A stretch of 64,000 nt of DNA. It comes from Colwellia sp. Lineage in GTDB: Bacteria; Pseudomonadota; Gammaproteobacteria; Enterobacterales; Alteromonadaceae. Location of the stretch: positions 310,001-374,000 of the forward strand of contig JABSOY010000008.1 in the NCBI GenBank assembly GCA_013215385.1. Reading direction: 5' to 3'. A program made the position numbers and the translations under genes. The notes beneath the pieces were generated by a model. That model ran no database searches and was not told the DNA's origin. It worked only from the letters and a program-made list of their open reading frames with translations. Shown here piece after piece: positions 18,882 through 28,908 of the stretch (positions are counted from its first letter, which is position 1; every line of letters begins with the position of its first letter).

Positions 18882-19274
18882 ATGAGCGAAAAAGATGATG
18901 ATTTAGGCATGTGGGACGAAGCGATGGATGAACAAGCCGAAGCTTCAGCTCAAGCCGAAACAGTCGAATTAGAAGAATTACATGAAGAAGAAGCGCCAAT
19001 CACTGGTGAAGAAAAACGCAAACTTGATGCTATCCTAGATATTCCTGTCACTATTTCTATGGAAGTAGGGCGTAGCCATATTAGCATTCGTAATTTACTG
19101 CAGTTAAACCAAGGTTCAGTTGTTGAGCTCGATCGGGTTGCGGGTGAGTCACTTGACGTATTAGTCAATGGTACTTTAATCGCTCACGGCGAAGTTGTCG
19201 TGGTAAACGACAAATTTGGTATTCGATTAACCGATGTAATTAGTCAAATTGAACGTATTAAAAAGTTGAAGTAA
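18882..19274 (+). CDS. fliN: Flagellar motor switch protein FliN
   Basis: The 130-residue protein has an acidic N-terminus of about 45 residues and the SPOA domain (LDIPVTISMEVGRSHISIRN, then VELDRVAGESLDVLVNG and the C-terminal KFGIRLTDVI). FliN completes the C ring and docks FliH-FliI. Its stop overlaps the fliO start by one base (TAATG). Confidence 0.97.
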   Translation: MSEKDDDLGMWDEAMDEQAEASAQAETVELEELHEEEAPITGEEKRKLDAILDIPVTISMEVGRSHISIRNLLQLNQGSVVELDRVAGESLDVLVNGTLIAHGEVVVVNDKFGIRLTDVISQIERIKKLK

Positions 19275-19750
19275 TGATAAATCGTAGTTTAGCTTTACTA
19301 TTTTTTTTATTGGTTTCTTTTTCTGGCATCGCCCAAGAAAATTCACTAACTAAAGTTGGCGTGGAGAATATAGTTGAAGATAAAACTACGGCGATAACTG
19401 CGCCGAAAAATATTGAAGTCGGTCGGCATGTCATGGGAAACATGGATGCAGGTAGTATGATAGTATCATTATTATTGGTGCTTTTTGCTATTGTAATTGC
19501 GGCATGGTTACTGAAAAAACTTCAAGTTGGTGGCAATACTGTTAATGGTTTGAAAGTGGTCACTAGCTTAAACTTAGGTTCAAAAGAACGCTTAGTTGTG
19601 GTGCAAATTGGTGAAAAACAACTGTTGCTCGGCATAACGGGGCAACAAATTAATTTACTTGATACCTTAGATGAACCTATTGAAATTAAAAGTGGCGTGC
19701 CAATTGAACTGAGTCAAACATTAGCACGCTTTACTCGCAAGCCCAGTTAA
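19274..19750 (+). CDS. fliO: Flagellar biosynthetic protein FliO
   Basis: The 158-residue protein has a signal-like N-terminal hydrophobic stretch (about 4-20), a second membrane segment near 60-78, and a cytoplasmic FliO domain with LGSKERLVVVQIGEKQLLLG. FliO is an assembly chaperone for the FliP ring of the export gate. The start overlaps the fliN stop by one base. Confidence 0.92.
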   Translation: MINRSLALLFFLLVSFSGIAQENSLTKVGVENIVEDKTTAITAPKNIEVGRHVMGNMDAGSMIVSLLLVLFAIVIAAWLLKKLQVGGNTVNGLKVVTSLNLGSKERLVVVQIGEKQLLLGITGQQINLLDTLDEPIEIKSGVPIELSQTLARFTRKPS

Positions 19751-19769
19751 AAAATAGCGAAGAATATTA

Positions 19770-20636
19770 ATGACAGATCCTGTTTCAGTAAACACTCCAA
19801 AAATAAAGATACTCGCCACTGACCAGAAGGTGAAAAACAGTGTGGTTGAGCATTTCATATTAAACCTTTTTTCGTTAAAAGGTTTTATATGTTTGTTTCT
19901 ACTACTCGTAGTCTTTTTTGCTAGTCAATCGGTATTCGCTGCCGAAGATTTAGGTCTGAGCGCATTAAAGTTAACCACTAACCCTGATGGTTCGCAAGAA
20001 TATACCGTAACCTTACAAATATTGATTTTTATGACAGCATTAGGTTTTATACCTGCTGGCATTATTATGATGACTTCATTTACGCGTATTATTGTGATCA
20101 TGGCGATATTACGACAAGCGATAGGTTTACAGCAGACACCCTCGAATCAGGTTGTGATAGGTTTAACCCTATTTATGACAATGTTTATTATGACCCCTGT
20201 TTATAATGAAATTAACCAAAGAGCGATAGAACCCTACTTAGCCGATCAAATGACCTCAATAGAAGCAATAGATAGCGCGAAAGTACCATTACGCGCTTTT
20301 ATGCTTGAGCAAACCCGAATTAAAGACCTAGAAACATTAGCAAACATGGCCGGTATTGAAGCGGTTGACCAGCCAACAGATTTACCAATGACAGTGATTA
20401 TTCCTGCGTTCATTATCAGCGAGCTAAAAACAGCCTTTCAAATAGGGTTTATGTTATTTATCCCCTTTTTGATTATCGATTTAGTTGTTGCTAGTATTTT
20501 AATGGCAATGGGGATGATGATGCTATCGCCGATGATTGTGTCATTACCGTTTAAATTAATGTTATTTGTTCTTGTCGACGGTTGGAATTTAGTGATAGGG
20601 ACTATCGCAACCAGTTACGGTATGGGGAGTGGCTAA
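19770..20636 (+). CDS. fliP: Flagellar export gate protein FliP
   Basis: The 288-residue protein has a long N-terminal leader with a hydrophobic segment at about 33-55 that ends in an Ala-x-Ala-like site before AAEDLG, then the conserved membrane core ([43 protein letters not shown]). FliP forms the export-gate core with FliQ and FliR. The N-terminal extension of about 30 residues ahead of the signal is longer than usual; no in-frame ATG lies close to the hydrophobic segment. The stop overlaps the fliQ start (TAATG). Confidence 0.96.
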   Translation: MTDPVSVNTPKIKILATDQKVKNSVVEHFILNLFSLKGFICLFLLLVVFFASQSVFAAEDLGLSALKLTTNPDGSQEYTVTLQILIFMTALGFIPAGIIMMTSFTRIIVIMAILRQAIGLQQTPSNQVVIGLTLFMTMFIMTPVYNEINQRAIEPYLADQMTSIEAIDSAKVPLRAFMLEQTRIKDLETLANMAGIEAVDQPTDLPMTVIIPAFIISELKTAFQIGFMLFIPFLIIDLVVASILMAMGMMMLSPMIVSLPFKLMLFVLVDGWNLVIGTIATSYGMGSG

Positions 20637-20905
20637 TGAATCCAGAAATCTTTGTTGACATACTCAGTGATGCCTTATTTTTAGTAATTGTTTTAGTATG
20701 TGCTGTGATTATACCTAGCCTGTGCGTAGGCTTAATTGTCGCGGTATTTCAAGCTGCAACGTCTATTAATGAACAAACCTTGAGTTTTTTGCCACGCCTT
20801 TGTGTCACGCTTTTAGCCCTTATATATGGTGGGCATTGGTTAGTACAAAAACTAATGGATTTTACGATTCGGCTGATAACAAGTATCCCTAGCGTGGTGA
20901 GTTAA
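20636..20905 (+). CDS. fliQ: Flagellar export gate protein FliQ
   Basis: From the ATG at 20636 the protein has 89 residues, the normal FliQ length, starting [15 protein letters not shown]. An in-frame ATG 54 bp upstream lies inside fliP and is not needed. Two hydrophobic hairpin helices and the INEQTLSFLPR segment are typical. It overlaps fliP and fliR by one base each, which indicates coupled translation through the gate genes. Confidence 0.96.
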   Translation: MNPEIFVDILSDALFLVIVLVCAVIIPSLCVGLIVAVFQAATSINEQTLSFLPRLCVTLLALIYGGHWLVQKLMDFTIRLITSIPSVVS

Positions 20906-21687
20906 TGGAGTTTACTGAGTCAGTTGTAATGCAATATATCGCTGACTTTATTTTACCTTTTTCGCGTATTTCTGCGCTTATCATGTCGATGATTGGCTTC
21001 GGCTCTAAAGTTATCCCCGGCAAAGTTAAAGTTTTTCTTTGTATTACCTTAACCGTTGCCATTATGCCGGCAATACCACCCACCAATGTCGGTTCATTAC
21101 TCTCCTTTCAAACAACTTTATTAATTTTTGAACAGATGTTTATTGGTCTTGTACTCGGTTTTATGACCGTGATGGTGTTGAATACCTTCACCCTTGCCGG
21201 ACAAATTATTGCGATGCAAACAGGGTTAGGTTTTGCTTCCCTTGTTGACCCCGTTAGTGGCATGAATGTTCCTGCGGTGGGACAGTTCTTTTTAATTTTG
21301 TCGACACTGATGTTTTGGGCAATGGACGGACATTTAGCCTATTTACAGTTTGTGGTTGCTAGTTTTGAAACTTTACCCATAGGTGAGTATCAGTTCACCC
21401 CTAATAAATTTAAAGAAGTGGTTGAGTGGGGGCAATGGATGTTTGCAACGGCTTTGTCGCTAGCGTTAGCACCAATTACCGCGATGTTATTAATTAATTT
21501 TTCTTTCGGAATTATGACTCGTGCAGCTCCACAATTAAACATTTTTGCCATAGGTTTCCCAGTCACTATGTGTTCTGGTCTAATAATTATGTGGTTAACG
21601 ATGGGGAACTTCTTTACCCATTATGAATTACAATGGCAACGAGCACTCGATTTTAGCTGTTACCTGATTAACTGTAAGGCAAACTAA
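20905..21687 (+). CDS. fliR: Flagellar export gate protein FliR
   Basis: The 260-residue protein is very hydrophobic with about six membrane segments. Recognisable are FSRISALIMSMIGFGSK, the QTGLGFASLVDP loop and the C-terminal ARAAPQLN-like stretch (here TRAAPQLNIFAIGFP). FliR caps the FliPQ gate and contacts FlhB. One-base overlaps join it to fliQ and flhB. Confidence 0.96.
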   Translation: MEFTESVVMQYIADFILPFSRISALIMSMIGFGSKVIPGKVKVFLCITLTVAIMPAIPPTNVGSLLSFQTTLLIFEQMFIGLVLGFMTVMVLNTFTLAGQIIAMQTGLGFASLVDPVSGMNVPAVGQFFLILSTLMFWAMDGHLAYLQFVVASFETLPIGEYQFTPNKFKEVVEWGQWMFATALSLALAPITAMLLINFSFGIMTRAAPQLNIFAIGFPVTMCSGLIIMWLTMGNFFTHYELQWQRALDFSCYLINCKAN

Positions 21688-22817
21688 TGGCTGATTCAGA
21701 TAGCGGTGAAAAAACAGAGGAACCCACGAGTAAAAAACTTTCCGACGCCAGAAAAAAAGGCCAAATAGCACGTTCTAAAGATTTAGGTACTATGTTTGTT
21801 TTAGTTGGCAGTGCTGTCGCTATAATGCTTGTAGGAGGCATGTTAACGGATAGTTTAGCGGGTGTCATGACACGACTATTTAGTTTAAGCCGAGATGAAG
21901 TCATGGATATTCATGCTCTATATAATGTACTTAGCGGCTCTGTAGGAAATGTTATCCCGCCATTATTGTGGATATTTTCAATTATCATGATTGCCGCATT
22001 TATCGGGAATTCAATGTTGGGAGGTATAAGTTTTTCTGCTGAAGCTATGGCACCTAAGTTAAGTAAAATGTCGCCATTAGCAGGGTTTAAACGCATGTTT
22101 GGCATTAAAGCTTTAGTTGAATTAGTTAAATCACTATTGAAGTTTTTTGTTGTTTTTATTGTTGCTTATTTATTGTTAAGTAGTTTGTTCTCAGAAATAT
22201 TAGGTCTTAGTTTAGAGCTTATACCACTCAGTTTAGTTCATGCTGTGACATTATTACAATGGATGTTTTTAGTACTAGCGTTATCTATTGGTATAATTGC
22301 TGCTATTGATGCTCCCTATCAAACTTGGGATCACAATCGTCAGCTAAAAATGACTAAACAAGAAGTTAAAGATGAAATGAAAAACTCAGAAGGTAGTCCT
22401 GAAATAAAAGGTCGTATTCGTCGTGCTCAATATGAAATGTCGCAGCGACGTATGATGCAAGAGGTTCCTACATCTGACGTTGTTATTACTAACCCAACTC
22501 ATTATGCTGTTGCTTTAAAATATGATGCCATTGTTGGTGGTGCGCCAATGATGGTCGCTAAAGGCATTGATGAAATGGCGATACATATCCGTACGATTGC
22601 TAAAGAGCATAATGTAGAAATTATAACTTCTCCTGCGTTAGCGCGTTCATTATATTATAGTGCCGAAGTTGACCAAGAAATCCCAGAAGAACTATTCGCG
22701 GCGGTTGCCCAAGTACTTGCGTTTATCTTTCAGCTTAATGAACATAAAAAAGGTAAAGCAAAAATGCCAACAGCTATTGCAAAAAACTTACCTATTCCTG
22801 ATGAGTTCAAATATTAA
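21687..22817 (+). CDS. flhB: Flagellar export switch protein FlhB
   Basis: The 376-residue protein begins with the acidic EKTEEPTSKKLSDARKKGQI segment, has four membrane helices (about 30-215), and a cytoplasmic domain with the self-cleavage site NPTHYAVAL intact. Cleavage between Asn and Pro, triggered through FliK, changes export from hook to filament proteins. It ends the fliK-flhB run, followed by 127 bp and a sigma-54 promoter for flhA. Confidence 0.97.
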   Translation: MADSDSGEKTEEPTSKKLSDARKKGQIARSKDLGTMFVLVGSAVAIMLVGGMLTDSLAGVMTRLFSLSRDEVMDIHALYNVLSGSVGNVIPPLLWIFSIIMIAAFIGNSMLGGISFSAEAMAPKLSKMSPLAGFKRMFGIKALVELVKSLLKFFVVFIVAYLLLSSLFSEILGLSLELIPLSLVHAVTLLQWMFLVLALSIGIIAAIDAPYQTWDHNRQLKMTKQEVKDEMKNSEGSPEIKGRIRRAQYEMSQRRMMQEVPTSDVVITNPTHYAVALKYDAIVGGAPMMVAKGIDEMAIHIRTIAKEHNVEIITSPALARSLYYSAEVDQEIPEELFAAVAQVLAFIFQLNEHKKGKAKMPTAIAKNLPIPDEFKY

Positions 22818-22888
22818 TATTGCGTTTAATCCTTGAGTTAACCTATTTTATGCCATTAAAAATTTATTATAATTATTTTTAAACGTTT

Positions 22889-22905
22889 TTGGTCTGCTTA
22901 TTGCT
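22889..22905 (+). promoter_or_regulatory. Sigma-54 (RpoN) promoter before flhA
   Basis: TTGGTCTGCTTATTGCT has GG at 22891-22892 and GC at 22903-22904 with the required ten-base spacing and a TTGCT downstream half. The start of transcription should be near 22916, about 29 bp before flhA. It could drive flhA-flhF-flhG-fliA and chemotaxis genes behind them. Confidence 0.78.
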
Positions 22906-22944
22906 AATTCATGGTATGCGTCAAAAAAATATCATAAGAGTAAT

Positions 22945-25047
22945 ATGCAGTTAGTTGCTTCGTTAAAAAATTTTAAAAAAGATAAACTTCACCTTTTTTC
23001 TGGTTTAGGTACGCCAATATTAATTATGGCGGCGTTGGGAATGGTTATTTTACCCATGCCTACATTTTTACTCGATATCCTTTTTTCTTTTAATATTGCC
23101 TTGTCCTTGGTGGTCTTGTTAATAACCGTTTATACCTTGAAACCACTAGAATTTGGTTCATTTCCTGCTGTTTTACTTATTGCTACTATTTTACGTCTTG
23201 CGTTAAATGTAGCGAGTACTCGGGTGGTTTTATTAGAAGGCCATGAAGGTCCAGACGCAGCAGGTAAGGTAATTGAAGCCTTTGGCTCTGTTGTGATTGG
23301 CGGTAATTATGCTGTTGGCCTAGTTGTTTTTATTATCCTAATCATTATTAATTTTGTTGTTGTTACTAAAGGTGCGGGAAGAATAGCAGAAGTAACAGCA
23401 CGTTTTACCTTAGATGCAATGCCAGGTAAACAAATGGCAATAGATGCGGATTTAAATGCCGGATTCATTACCGCGGACCAAGCAAGAGAACGCCGCATTG
23501 AAGTTACTAGCGAAGCCGATTTTTATGGTTCTATGGACGGTGCAAGTAAATTTGTAAAAGGTGATGCGGTTGCCGGAATATTAATTCTATTGATTAATAT
23601 TATCGGTGGACTCGTTATCGGTATGGTGCAACATGATTTAAGCTTCGATAGTGCCGTAGAGATTTATACTTTGCTAACTATAGGTGATGGCTTAGTTGCA
23701 CAAATACCTGGCTTGTTGTTATCTGTAGGTACAGCAATTGTTGTAACACGTCAGAACACCTCACAAGACATGGGAGAACAAGTTAGTAGTCAGCTAGGGC
23801 AAGAGCGCTCTTTATATATTGCTGCAGGGGTGATGTTTGTAATGGGTGTTATTCCGGGTATGCCGCATTTTGCTTTCCTGTTGTTTGCCTTCATGGTCGC
23901 AGCGACTGCTTTTTTAAGTGGCAAACATAAAATTGCTAAAGAAAAGGAGTTATTGGAAAAATCTGAAGCAGATCAAGTTGAAACACAACAACAAGAAGCT
24001 GAAGTAAAAGATTTGGGCTGGGATGATGTCAATCTTGTTGATGTCATTGGCTTAGAGATTGGTTATCGATTGATCCCACTTGTTGATAAATCACAAGGTG
24101 GCGAACTACTTAATCGGATTAAAGGCGTGCGTAAAAAACTTTCACAAGAGTTTGGTTTTTTGGTTCCCGCGGTACATATTCGCGATAACTTAGATTTAGA
24201 TCCCAATGTTTATCAAATCTCACTAATGGGGGTAACTATTGGTGAAGCTGAAATTCGTCATGACCACGAGCTAGCGATTAATCCAGGACAAGTGTATGGC
24301 AAGTTAGAGGGCGTCGCTACCAAAGATCCTGCTTTTGGCCTTGAAGCTGTGTGGATAAAACAAGCCCAACGTGAACATGCACAATCACTGGGTTACACGG
24401 TTGTGGATGCATCTACCGTATTAGCGACACATTTAAGTCAAATTCTTACTAATAATGCGGCACAGTTATTAGGGCACGAAGAAGTGCAAAATTTACTTGA
24501 TCTGTTAGCTAAAAGTTACCCTAAGTTGGTCGAAGGTTTGATCCCAGATGTATTAACATTAGGTACACTCGTTAAAGTACTGCAAAACTTAATGAATGAA
24601 AGTGTTGCCGTACGCGACATGCGTAGCATTATTCAAACCCTTGTTGAATATGGACCTAAATCTCAAGACCCTGAAATTTTAACAGCGGCAGTACGGATAT
24701 CCTTACGGAAATTTATTGTACAAGAGCTTGTTGGTCCGGTAACTGAAGTGCCCGTCATAACATTGGCGCCAGAGTTGGAACAGATGTTGCACCAATCAAT
24801 GCAAATGGCTGGAGACGATGGCGCAGGCATTGAACCAGGCTTAGCAGAACGATTACAAAAATCATTAACTGATGGTGCTCAACAACAAGAAATGGCGGGA
24901 GATACCCCTATATTGTTAACATCAGGAATTTTGCGCTCAGTGTTAGCTAAGTTTGTTAAGTACACTATTCCAGGTTTACGCGTAATTTCTTACCAAGAAA
25001 TTCCTGACGATAAGCAAATAAAAATAGTAAGCGCCATAGGTCAATAA
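22945..25047 (+). CDS. flhA: Flagellar export gate protein FlhA
   Basis: The 700-residue protein has eight membrane segments in the first 330 residues, the FHIPEP-family loop (FVVVTKGAGRIAEVTARFTL and AIDADLNAGFI), and the large cytoplasmic domain that forms a nonameric ring for export chaperones. Length and motifs are ordinary. A sigma-54 site lies 40 bp upstream; flhF follows after 87 bp. Confidence 0.97.
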   Translation: MQLVASLKNFKKDKLHLFSGLGTPILIMAALGMVILPMPTFLLDILFSFNIALSLVVLLITVYTLKPLEFGSFPAVLLIATILRLALNVASTRVVLLEGHEGPDAAGKVIEAFGSVVIGGNYAVGLVVFIILIIINFVVVTKGAGRIAEVTARFTLDAMPGKQMAIDADLNAGFITADQARERRIEVTSEADFYGSMDGASKFVKGDAVAGILILLINIIGGLVIGMVQHDLSFDSAVEIYTLLTIGDGLVAQIPGLLLSVGTAIVVTRQNTSQDMGEQVSSQLGQERSLYIAAGVMFVMGVIPGMPHFAFLLFAFMVAATAFLSGKHKIAKEKELLEKSEADQVETQQQEAEVKDLGWDDVNLVDVIGLEIGYRLIPLVDKSQGGELLNRIKGVRKKLSQEFGFLVPAVHIRDNLDLDPNVYQISLMGVTIGEAEIRHDHELAINPGQVYGKLEGVATKDPAFGLEAVWIKQAQREHAQSLGYTVVDASTVLATHLSQILTNNAAQLLGHEEVQNLLDLLAKSYPKLVEGLIPDVLTLGTLVKVLQNLMNESVAVRDMRSIIQTLVEYGPKSQDPEILTAAVRISLRKFIVQELVGPVTEVPVITLAPELEQMLHQSMQMAGDDGAGIEPGLAERLQKSLTDGAQQQEMAGDTPILLTSGILRSVLAKFVKYTIPGLRVISYQEIPDDKQIKIVSAIGQ

Positions 25048-25134
25048 TTACTTTACAGGTAATTAACAGCAGAAAATATTTACCATCATTTGAATATATG
25101 AGCACTGGTAATTGCAGTTGATAAGGGGTTAGTT

Positions 25135-26739
25135 GTGAAAATAAAACGTTTTGTAGCAAAAGATATGAGAAGTGCCTTGGCACAAATCAAAGATGAACTA
25201 GGTGCTGACGCTGTTATTATGTCAAACAAGCGTATTCCTGAAGGAGTCGAAATTATGGCTGCTGTAGATAATAATGTGCAAATTAATGCAACTAAACCAG
25301 CAAAACAATCTGAAATAATTAACCCAGATAAAAATAATAATACAACGTCTGTGAAAACGCGCGCAATGGAAAATGATGTTGTTAGTATTGGTCAAGTATC
25401 TAATACAACCAATAGCGCAAAAAATATGATGTTGAATAGTTCATCTAATGATAACACTGCACCCCCTTCTGATAGTCTAAGCGCATTATTGAATCGCCAA
25501 GTACAACAGACTCCCCCAGGTGGAGGCGTTAATCAAGCCCAACACGATAAAATTGCTCAAGCAGCAGCAAAACTAAATTCTGGCGATAATCATCAAGCTA
25601 TTGAGTCAAACGCGGTAAATGCATCTGCAAATATTGAACAAGAATTTAAAAAATTTACTGACCGTTTAGAACAAAATAGCTCTCCACAACAGAACCAAAC
25701 ACCTCAAGTTCAACAAGCATTACCAACTAAAAATGAACAAGCAACTGTAGATAGTAATAATAAAATTAACCAGCAGAGCCATACGACGATTCAACCATCT
25801 CATAACGAAGAATTCGAAAAAATGAAGAATGAAATGTCTTCAATTAGAGAGTTATTGGAACATCAAGTTTCAGGGTTGATGTGGCAAGATATGGCACAGA
25901 AAGATCCATCTCGAGCAATGTTAGTTAATCGATTGATGTCGTTAGGTATGAGCGAACAAGTTTCAGATCAAATAGCCGGTTATATTCCTGGACAAAAAAA
26001 TGATCAAGACACATGGGAACTTGCGAAAAAATTTATTAGTCAACAAATCAATACCACCAATAACGACATTATTCATCGTGGCGGTGTTGTTTCTTTAGTT
26101 GGGCCAACAGGGGTCGGAAAAACGACAACAATTGCAAAGTTAGCGGCAAGGTTTGCTCAAATACATGGTGCAGACCAAGTGGTGATGATTTCGACCGATA
26201 CCTATCGCATCGCTGGTTTTGAACAACTAGCGACCTATGGACGTATCATTGGCTGCCAAGTAAAACTTGCTAGTGATGCGAAGACACTTGATGCATTATT
26301 GCAACAATTTTCGAAAAAGAAGTTGATCCTAATTGATACCGCAGGCATGGGACAACGAGATATGCGCTTAGCTAAACATCTAACAACACTTGTTTCAAAT
26401 GCGCGGGTAAGAATTCGTAATTATTTAGTCTTAGCAGCTAATACGCAACAACGAGTAATGCAAGAAAATGTTGAACGCTTTAAAAAAGTACCGTTAGCGG
26501 GCTGTATTTATACAAAACTTGATGAAAGTCTAAGTATTGGTGAAATAATATCAACTTCGATACAAAATGGCTTAGCAATAGGTTATCTTACTGATGGGCA
26601 AAGGGTTCCAGAAGATATTAAAGTTGCAAATGCTGAAAAACTCGTTACGCTAGCAGATAAAATGGCAGCAAAAAATCAAATAAATAACCCAATTACATGG
26701 CGAACAGCACCTACATCTGCAAATGCTGTTGTATACTAA
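25135..26739 (+). CDS. flhF: Flagellar placement GTPase FlhF
   Basis: The 534-residue protein begins at GTG behind AAGGGG. It has the basic FlhF N-terminal B domain (KIKRFVAKDMRSALAQIKDE), a long Gln/Asn-rich linker (about 60-240) and an SRP-type NG GTPase domain with G1 GPTGVGKTTTIAKLAARFA, DTYRIAGFEQL and the G3 DTAGMGQRD. FlhF recruits the first basal-body parts to the cell pole. The long low-complexity linker is the only unusual part. Confidence 0.96.
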   Translation: MKIKRFVAKDMRSALAQIKDELGADAVIMSNKRIPEGVEIMAAVDNNVQINATKPAKQSEIINPDKNNNTTSVKTRAMENDVVSIGQVSNTTNSAKNMMLNSSSNDNTAPPSDSLSALLNRQVQQTPPGGGVNQAQHDKIAQAAAKLNSGDNHQAIESNAVNASANIEQEFKKFTDRLEQNSSPQQNQTPQVQQALPTKNEQATVDSNNKINQQSHTTIQPSHNEEFEKMKNEMSSIRELLEHQVSGLMWQDMAQKDPSRAMLVNRLMSLGMSEQVSDQIAGYIPGQKNDQDTWELAKKFISQQINTTNNDIIHRGGVVSLVGPTGVGKTTTIAKLAARFAQIHGADQVVMISTDTYRIAGFEQLATYGRIIGCQVKLASDAKTLDALLQQFSKKKLILIDTAGMGQRDMRLAKHLTTLVSNARVRIRNYLVLAANTQQRVMQENVERFKKVPLAGCIYTKLDESLSIGEIISTSIQNGLAIGYLTDGQRVPEDIKVANAEKLVTLADKMAAKNQINNPITWRTAPTSANAVVY

Positions 26740-26782
26740 ATGAATTGATAGGTTTTTTCGTAAGAAAAGAGAAATACGATAA

Positions 26783-27625
26783 ATGAATGATCAAGCAAGT
26801 GGCTTAAGAAAAATGAAAGACTCACAACAAGTAAAAGTCATCGCGGTCTCTGGGGGGAAAGGTGGCGTTGGTAAAACCAACGTGTCACTGAATACCGCTA
26901 TTGCTTTAGGTCAATTAGGTAAAAGAGTTTTAGTTTTAGATGCCGATTTAGGTCTAGCTAATGTTGATGTTATGTTGGGATTACGAGTAAAACGTAACCT
27001 TTCACATGTGCTTTCTGGTGAATGTGAATTAGACGATATTATCATTGAAGGTCCAGCTGGTATAAATATTATTCCAGCGACGTCTGGTACACAGTCTATG
27101 GTTGATTTAACCCCTTCTGAACATGCCGGGCTCATTCGCGCTTTTAGCGATATGCGCACTCAGTTTGATGTGTTGATTGTTGATACGGCAGCTGGTATTT
27201 CAGATATGGTCTTAAGTTTTTGTCGTGCTTCTCAGGATGTTATGTTGGTGGTTTGTGATGAACCAACATCAATCACGGACTGTTATGCACTCATGAAATT
27301 ATTAAGTCGTGATCACGGTGTTTTTAAATTCAAAGTAGTTGCTAATATGGTGCGCAGCCCTAAAGAGGGTCAGCAGTTATTTGGTAAACTTGCTAAAGTT
27401 TCCGACCGATTCTTAGATGTTGCTTTAGAGCTTGTCGGCGTAATTCCTTTTGATGAAAACGTCAGGAAATCGGTAAGGAAACAACAAGCTATAGTTGAAG
27501 CATTTCCTAATTCACCTGCTGCAATTGCCATTAAATCTCTAGCGAATAAATTAATTCAATGGCCGGTTCCTAATCATCCATCAGGTCATTTAGAATTTTT
27601 TATTGAACAATTATTAGAACACTAA
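26783..27625 (+). CDS. flhG: Flagellar number regulator FlhG/FleN (MinD-like ATPase)
   Basis: The 280-residue protein carries the deviant Walker A SGGKGGVGKTN and the MinD-family segments DADLGLANVDVMLGL and VDTAAGISD. Its N-terminus has the DQAxxLR motif (NDQASGLRKM), which in the family stimulates FlhF GTPase activity. FlhG limits flagellar number, partly by inhibiting FlrA. It lies 43 bp after flhF. Confidence 0.96.
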   Translation: MNDQASGLRKMKDSQQVKVIAVSGGKGGVGKTNVSLNTAIALGQLGKRVLVLDADLGLANVDVMLGLRVKRNLSHVLSGECELDDIIIEGPAGINIIPATSGTQSMVDLTPSEHAGLIRAFSDMRTQFDVLIVDTAAGISDMVLSFCRASQDVMLVVCDEPTSITDCYALMKLLSRDHGVFKFKVVANMVRSPKEGQQLFGKLAKVSDRFLDVALELVGVIPFDENVRKSVRKQQAIVEAFPNSPAAIAIKSLANKLIQWPVPNHPSGHLEFFIEQLLEH

Positions 27626-27704
27626 TAATTAATAAATATCAGCTAAGAGCGTTTTTATGCATAAATGCCCTTTTATTAACCTAATTAACAACGAGTGAGC
27701 GAAA

Positions 27705-28424
27705 GTGGTAAAACCAAATGCTTACAGTGTTCAAATTGACAAATCTGCGATAATCACCAAGCACACTGTTTTAGTTAAACGTATTGCTTATCATTTATTA
27801 GCAAGATTGCCAGCGAGTGTGCAAGTTGATGATCTTATCCAATCAGGCATGATTGGTCTTCTTGAAGCTTCTAATAATTTTGATCATGGCAAAGGTGCTA
27901 GTTTTGAAACCTTTGCTGGTATACGGATTCGTGGTGCTATGCTTGATGAAATACGTCGAGGCGACTGGACACCACGTTCAGTTCATAAAAATAGTCGTAT
28001 GGTCAGTGAGGCAGTAAAAACGCTAGAAGCAGGCTTAGGTCGAGATGTTACTGATATAGAAGTTGCTGAAAAACTTGATATTTCGTTAAATGACTACCAT
28101 CATATTCTTAGTGAGGTTAGTACTGGTAAGATATTAGGTATTGAAGATCTTGGTGTTGGTGAAGGTTCTTTAGCAAGCATGGCAGATGTTAATAATAACG
28201 ATCCTTATGAAAACATTGAACAAATAGTTTTCAAAAAATCGTTAGCAGAGTGCATTTCCACTTTACCCGAGCGCGAAGCTCTAGTACTGTCACTATATTA
28301 TGATGAAGAGTTAAATCTTCGAGAAATAGGCCAAGTTCTTGATGTTAGCGAATCTCGGGTGAGCCAAATTCACAGTCAAGCAATGCATCGGTTAAAAGCA
28401 CGTATGCAATCTTGGAAAAGTTAA
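27705..28424 (+). CDS. fliA: Flagellar RNA polymerase sigma factor FliA (sigma-28)
   Basis: The 239-residue protein starts with GTG. Region 2 includes DLIQSGMIGLLEASNNFD and FETFAGIRIRGAMLDEIRRGDW, and region 4 ends with LREIGQVLDVSESRVSQIHSQA, all typical of FliA. It directs late genes such as flagellins, which lie outside the window. I found no convincing sigma-28 site before any gene here. Confidence 0.97.
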   Translation: MVKPNAYSVQIDKSAIITKHTVLVKRIAYHLLARLPASVQVDDLIQSGMIGLLEASNNFDHGKGASFETFAGIRIRGAMLDEIRRGDWTPRSVHKNSRMVSEAVKTLEAGLGRDVTDIEVAEKLDISLNDYHHILSEVSTGKILGIEDLGVGEGSLASMADVNNNDPYENIEQIVFKKSLAECISTLPEREALVLSLYYDEELNLREIGQVLDVSESRVSQIHSQAMHRLKARMQSWKS

Positions 28425-28475
28425 GTAGAATATAAATATAATTCGAATTTTAAAATGTTCTCACCGGAGGGTGCC

Positions 28476-28859
28476 TTGGATAAAAATATGAAAGTTCTTG
28501 TCGTTGATGATTTTTCAACCATGAGACGTATCGTGAAAAACTTGTTACGGGATTTAGGCTTCACTAACATTTCAGAAGCAGATGACGGAAGCACTGCTTT
28601 ACCGATGTTAAAAGAAGGTTCTTTTGACTTCGTTGTAACTGACTGGAACATGCCGGGTATGCAAGGTATCGACCTACTTAAAGCAATTCGTGCTGACAGT
28701 AACCTATCCCATATTCCGGTCTTACTCATAACTGCTGAAGCAAAGAAAGAGCAAATTGTTATGGCAGCTCAAGCAGGGGTGAATGGTTATATTGTTAAAC
28801 CATTCACCGCGGCAACGTTAAACGCTAAGATAGATAAAATATTTGAACGTTTAGGTTAA
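28476..28859 (+). CDS. cheY: Chemotaxis response regulator CheY
   Basis: I chose the TTG at 28476 because GGAGG at 28466-28470 lies 5 nt before it and the product then begins [12 protein letters not shown] like known CheY proteins; an in-frame ATG at 28455 has no ribosome site. The 127-residue receiver domain has the acid pair DD, the phospho-acceptor Asp in VVTDWNMPG, Thr in LLITAEA and Lys in YIVKPF. CheY-P binds FliM to change rotation and is dephosphorylated by CheZ, encoded next. Confidence 0.96.
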   Translation: MDKNMKVLVVDDFSTMRRIVKNLLRDLGFTNISEADDGSTALPMLKEGSFDFVVTDWNMPGMQGIDLLKAIRADSNLSHIPVLLITAEAKKEQIVMAAQAGVNGYIVKPFTAATLNAKIDKIFERLG

Positions 28860-28908
28860 TTTATTCTTTAGTTAGATAAGTTAATTTATTTATGCGTGAG
28901 GGCGTTGC

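Noticed and set aside
25048-25134. Sigma-54 site before flhF (CTGGTAATTGCAG)
   Set aside because: The spacing between GG and the nearest GC is wrong.
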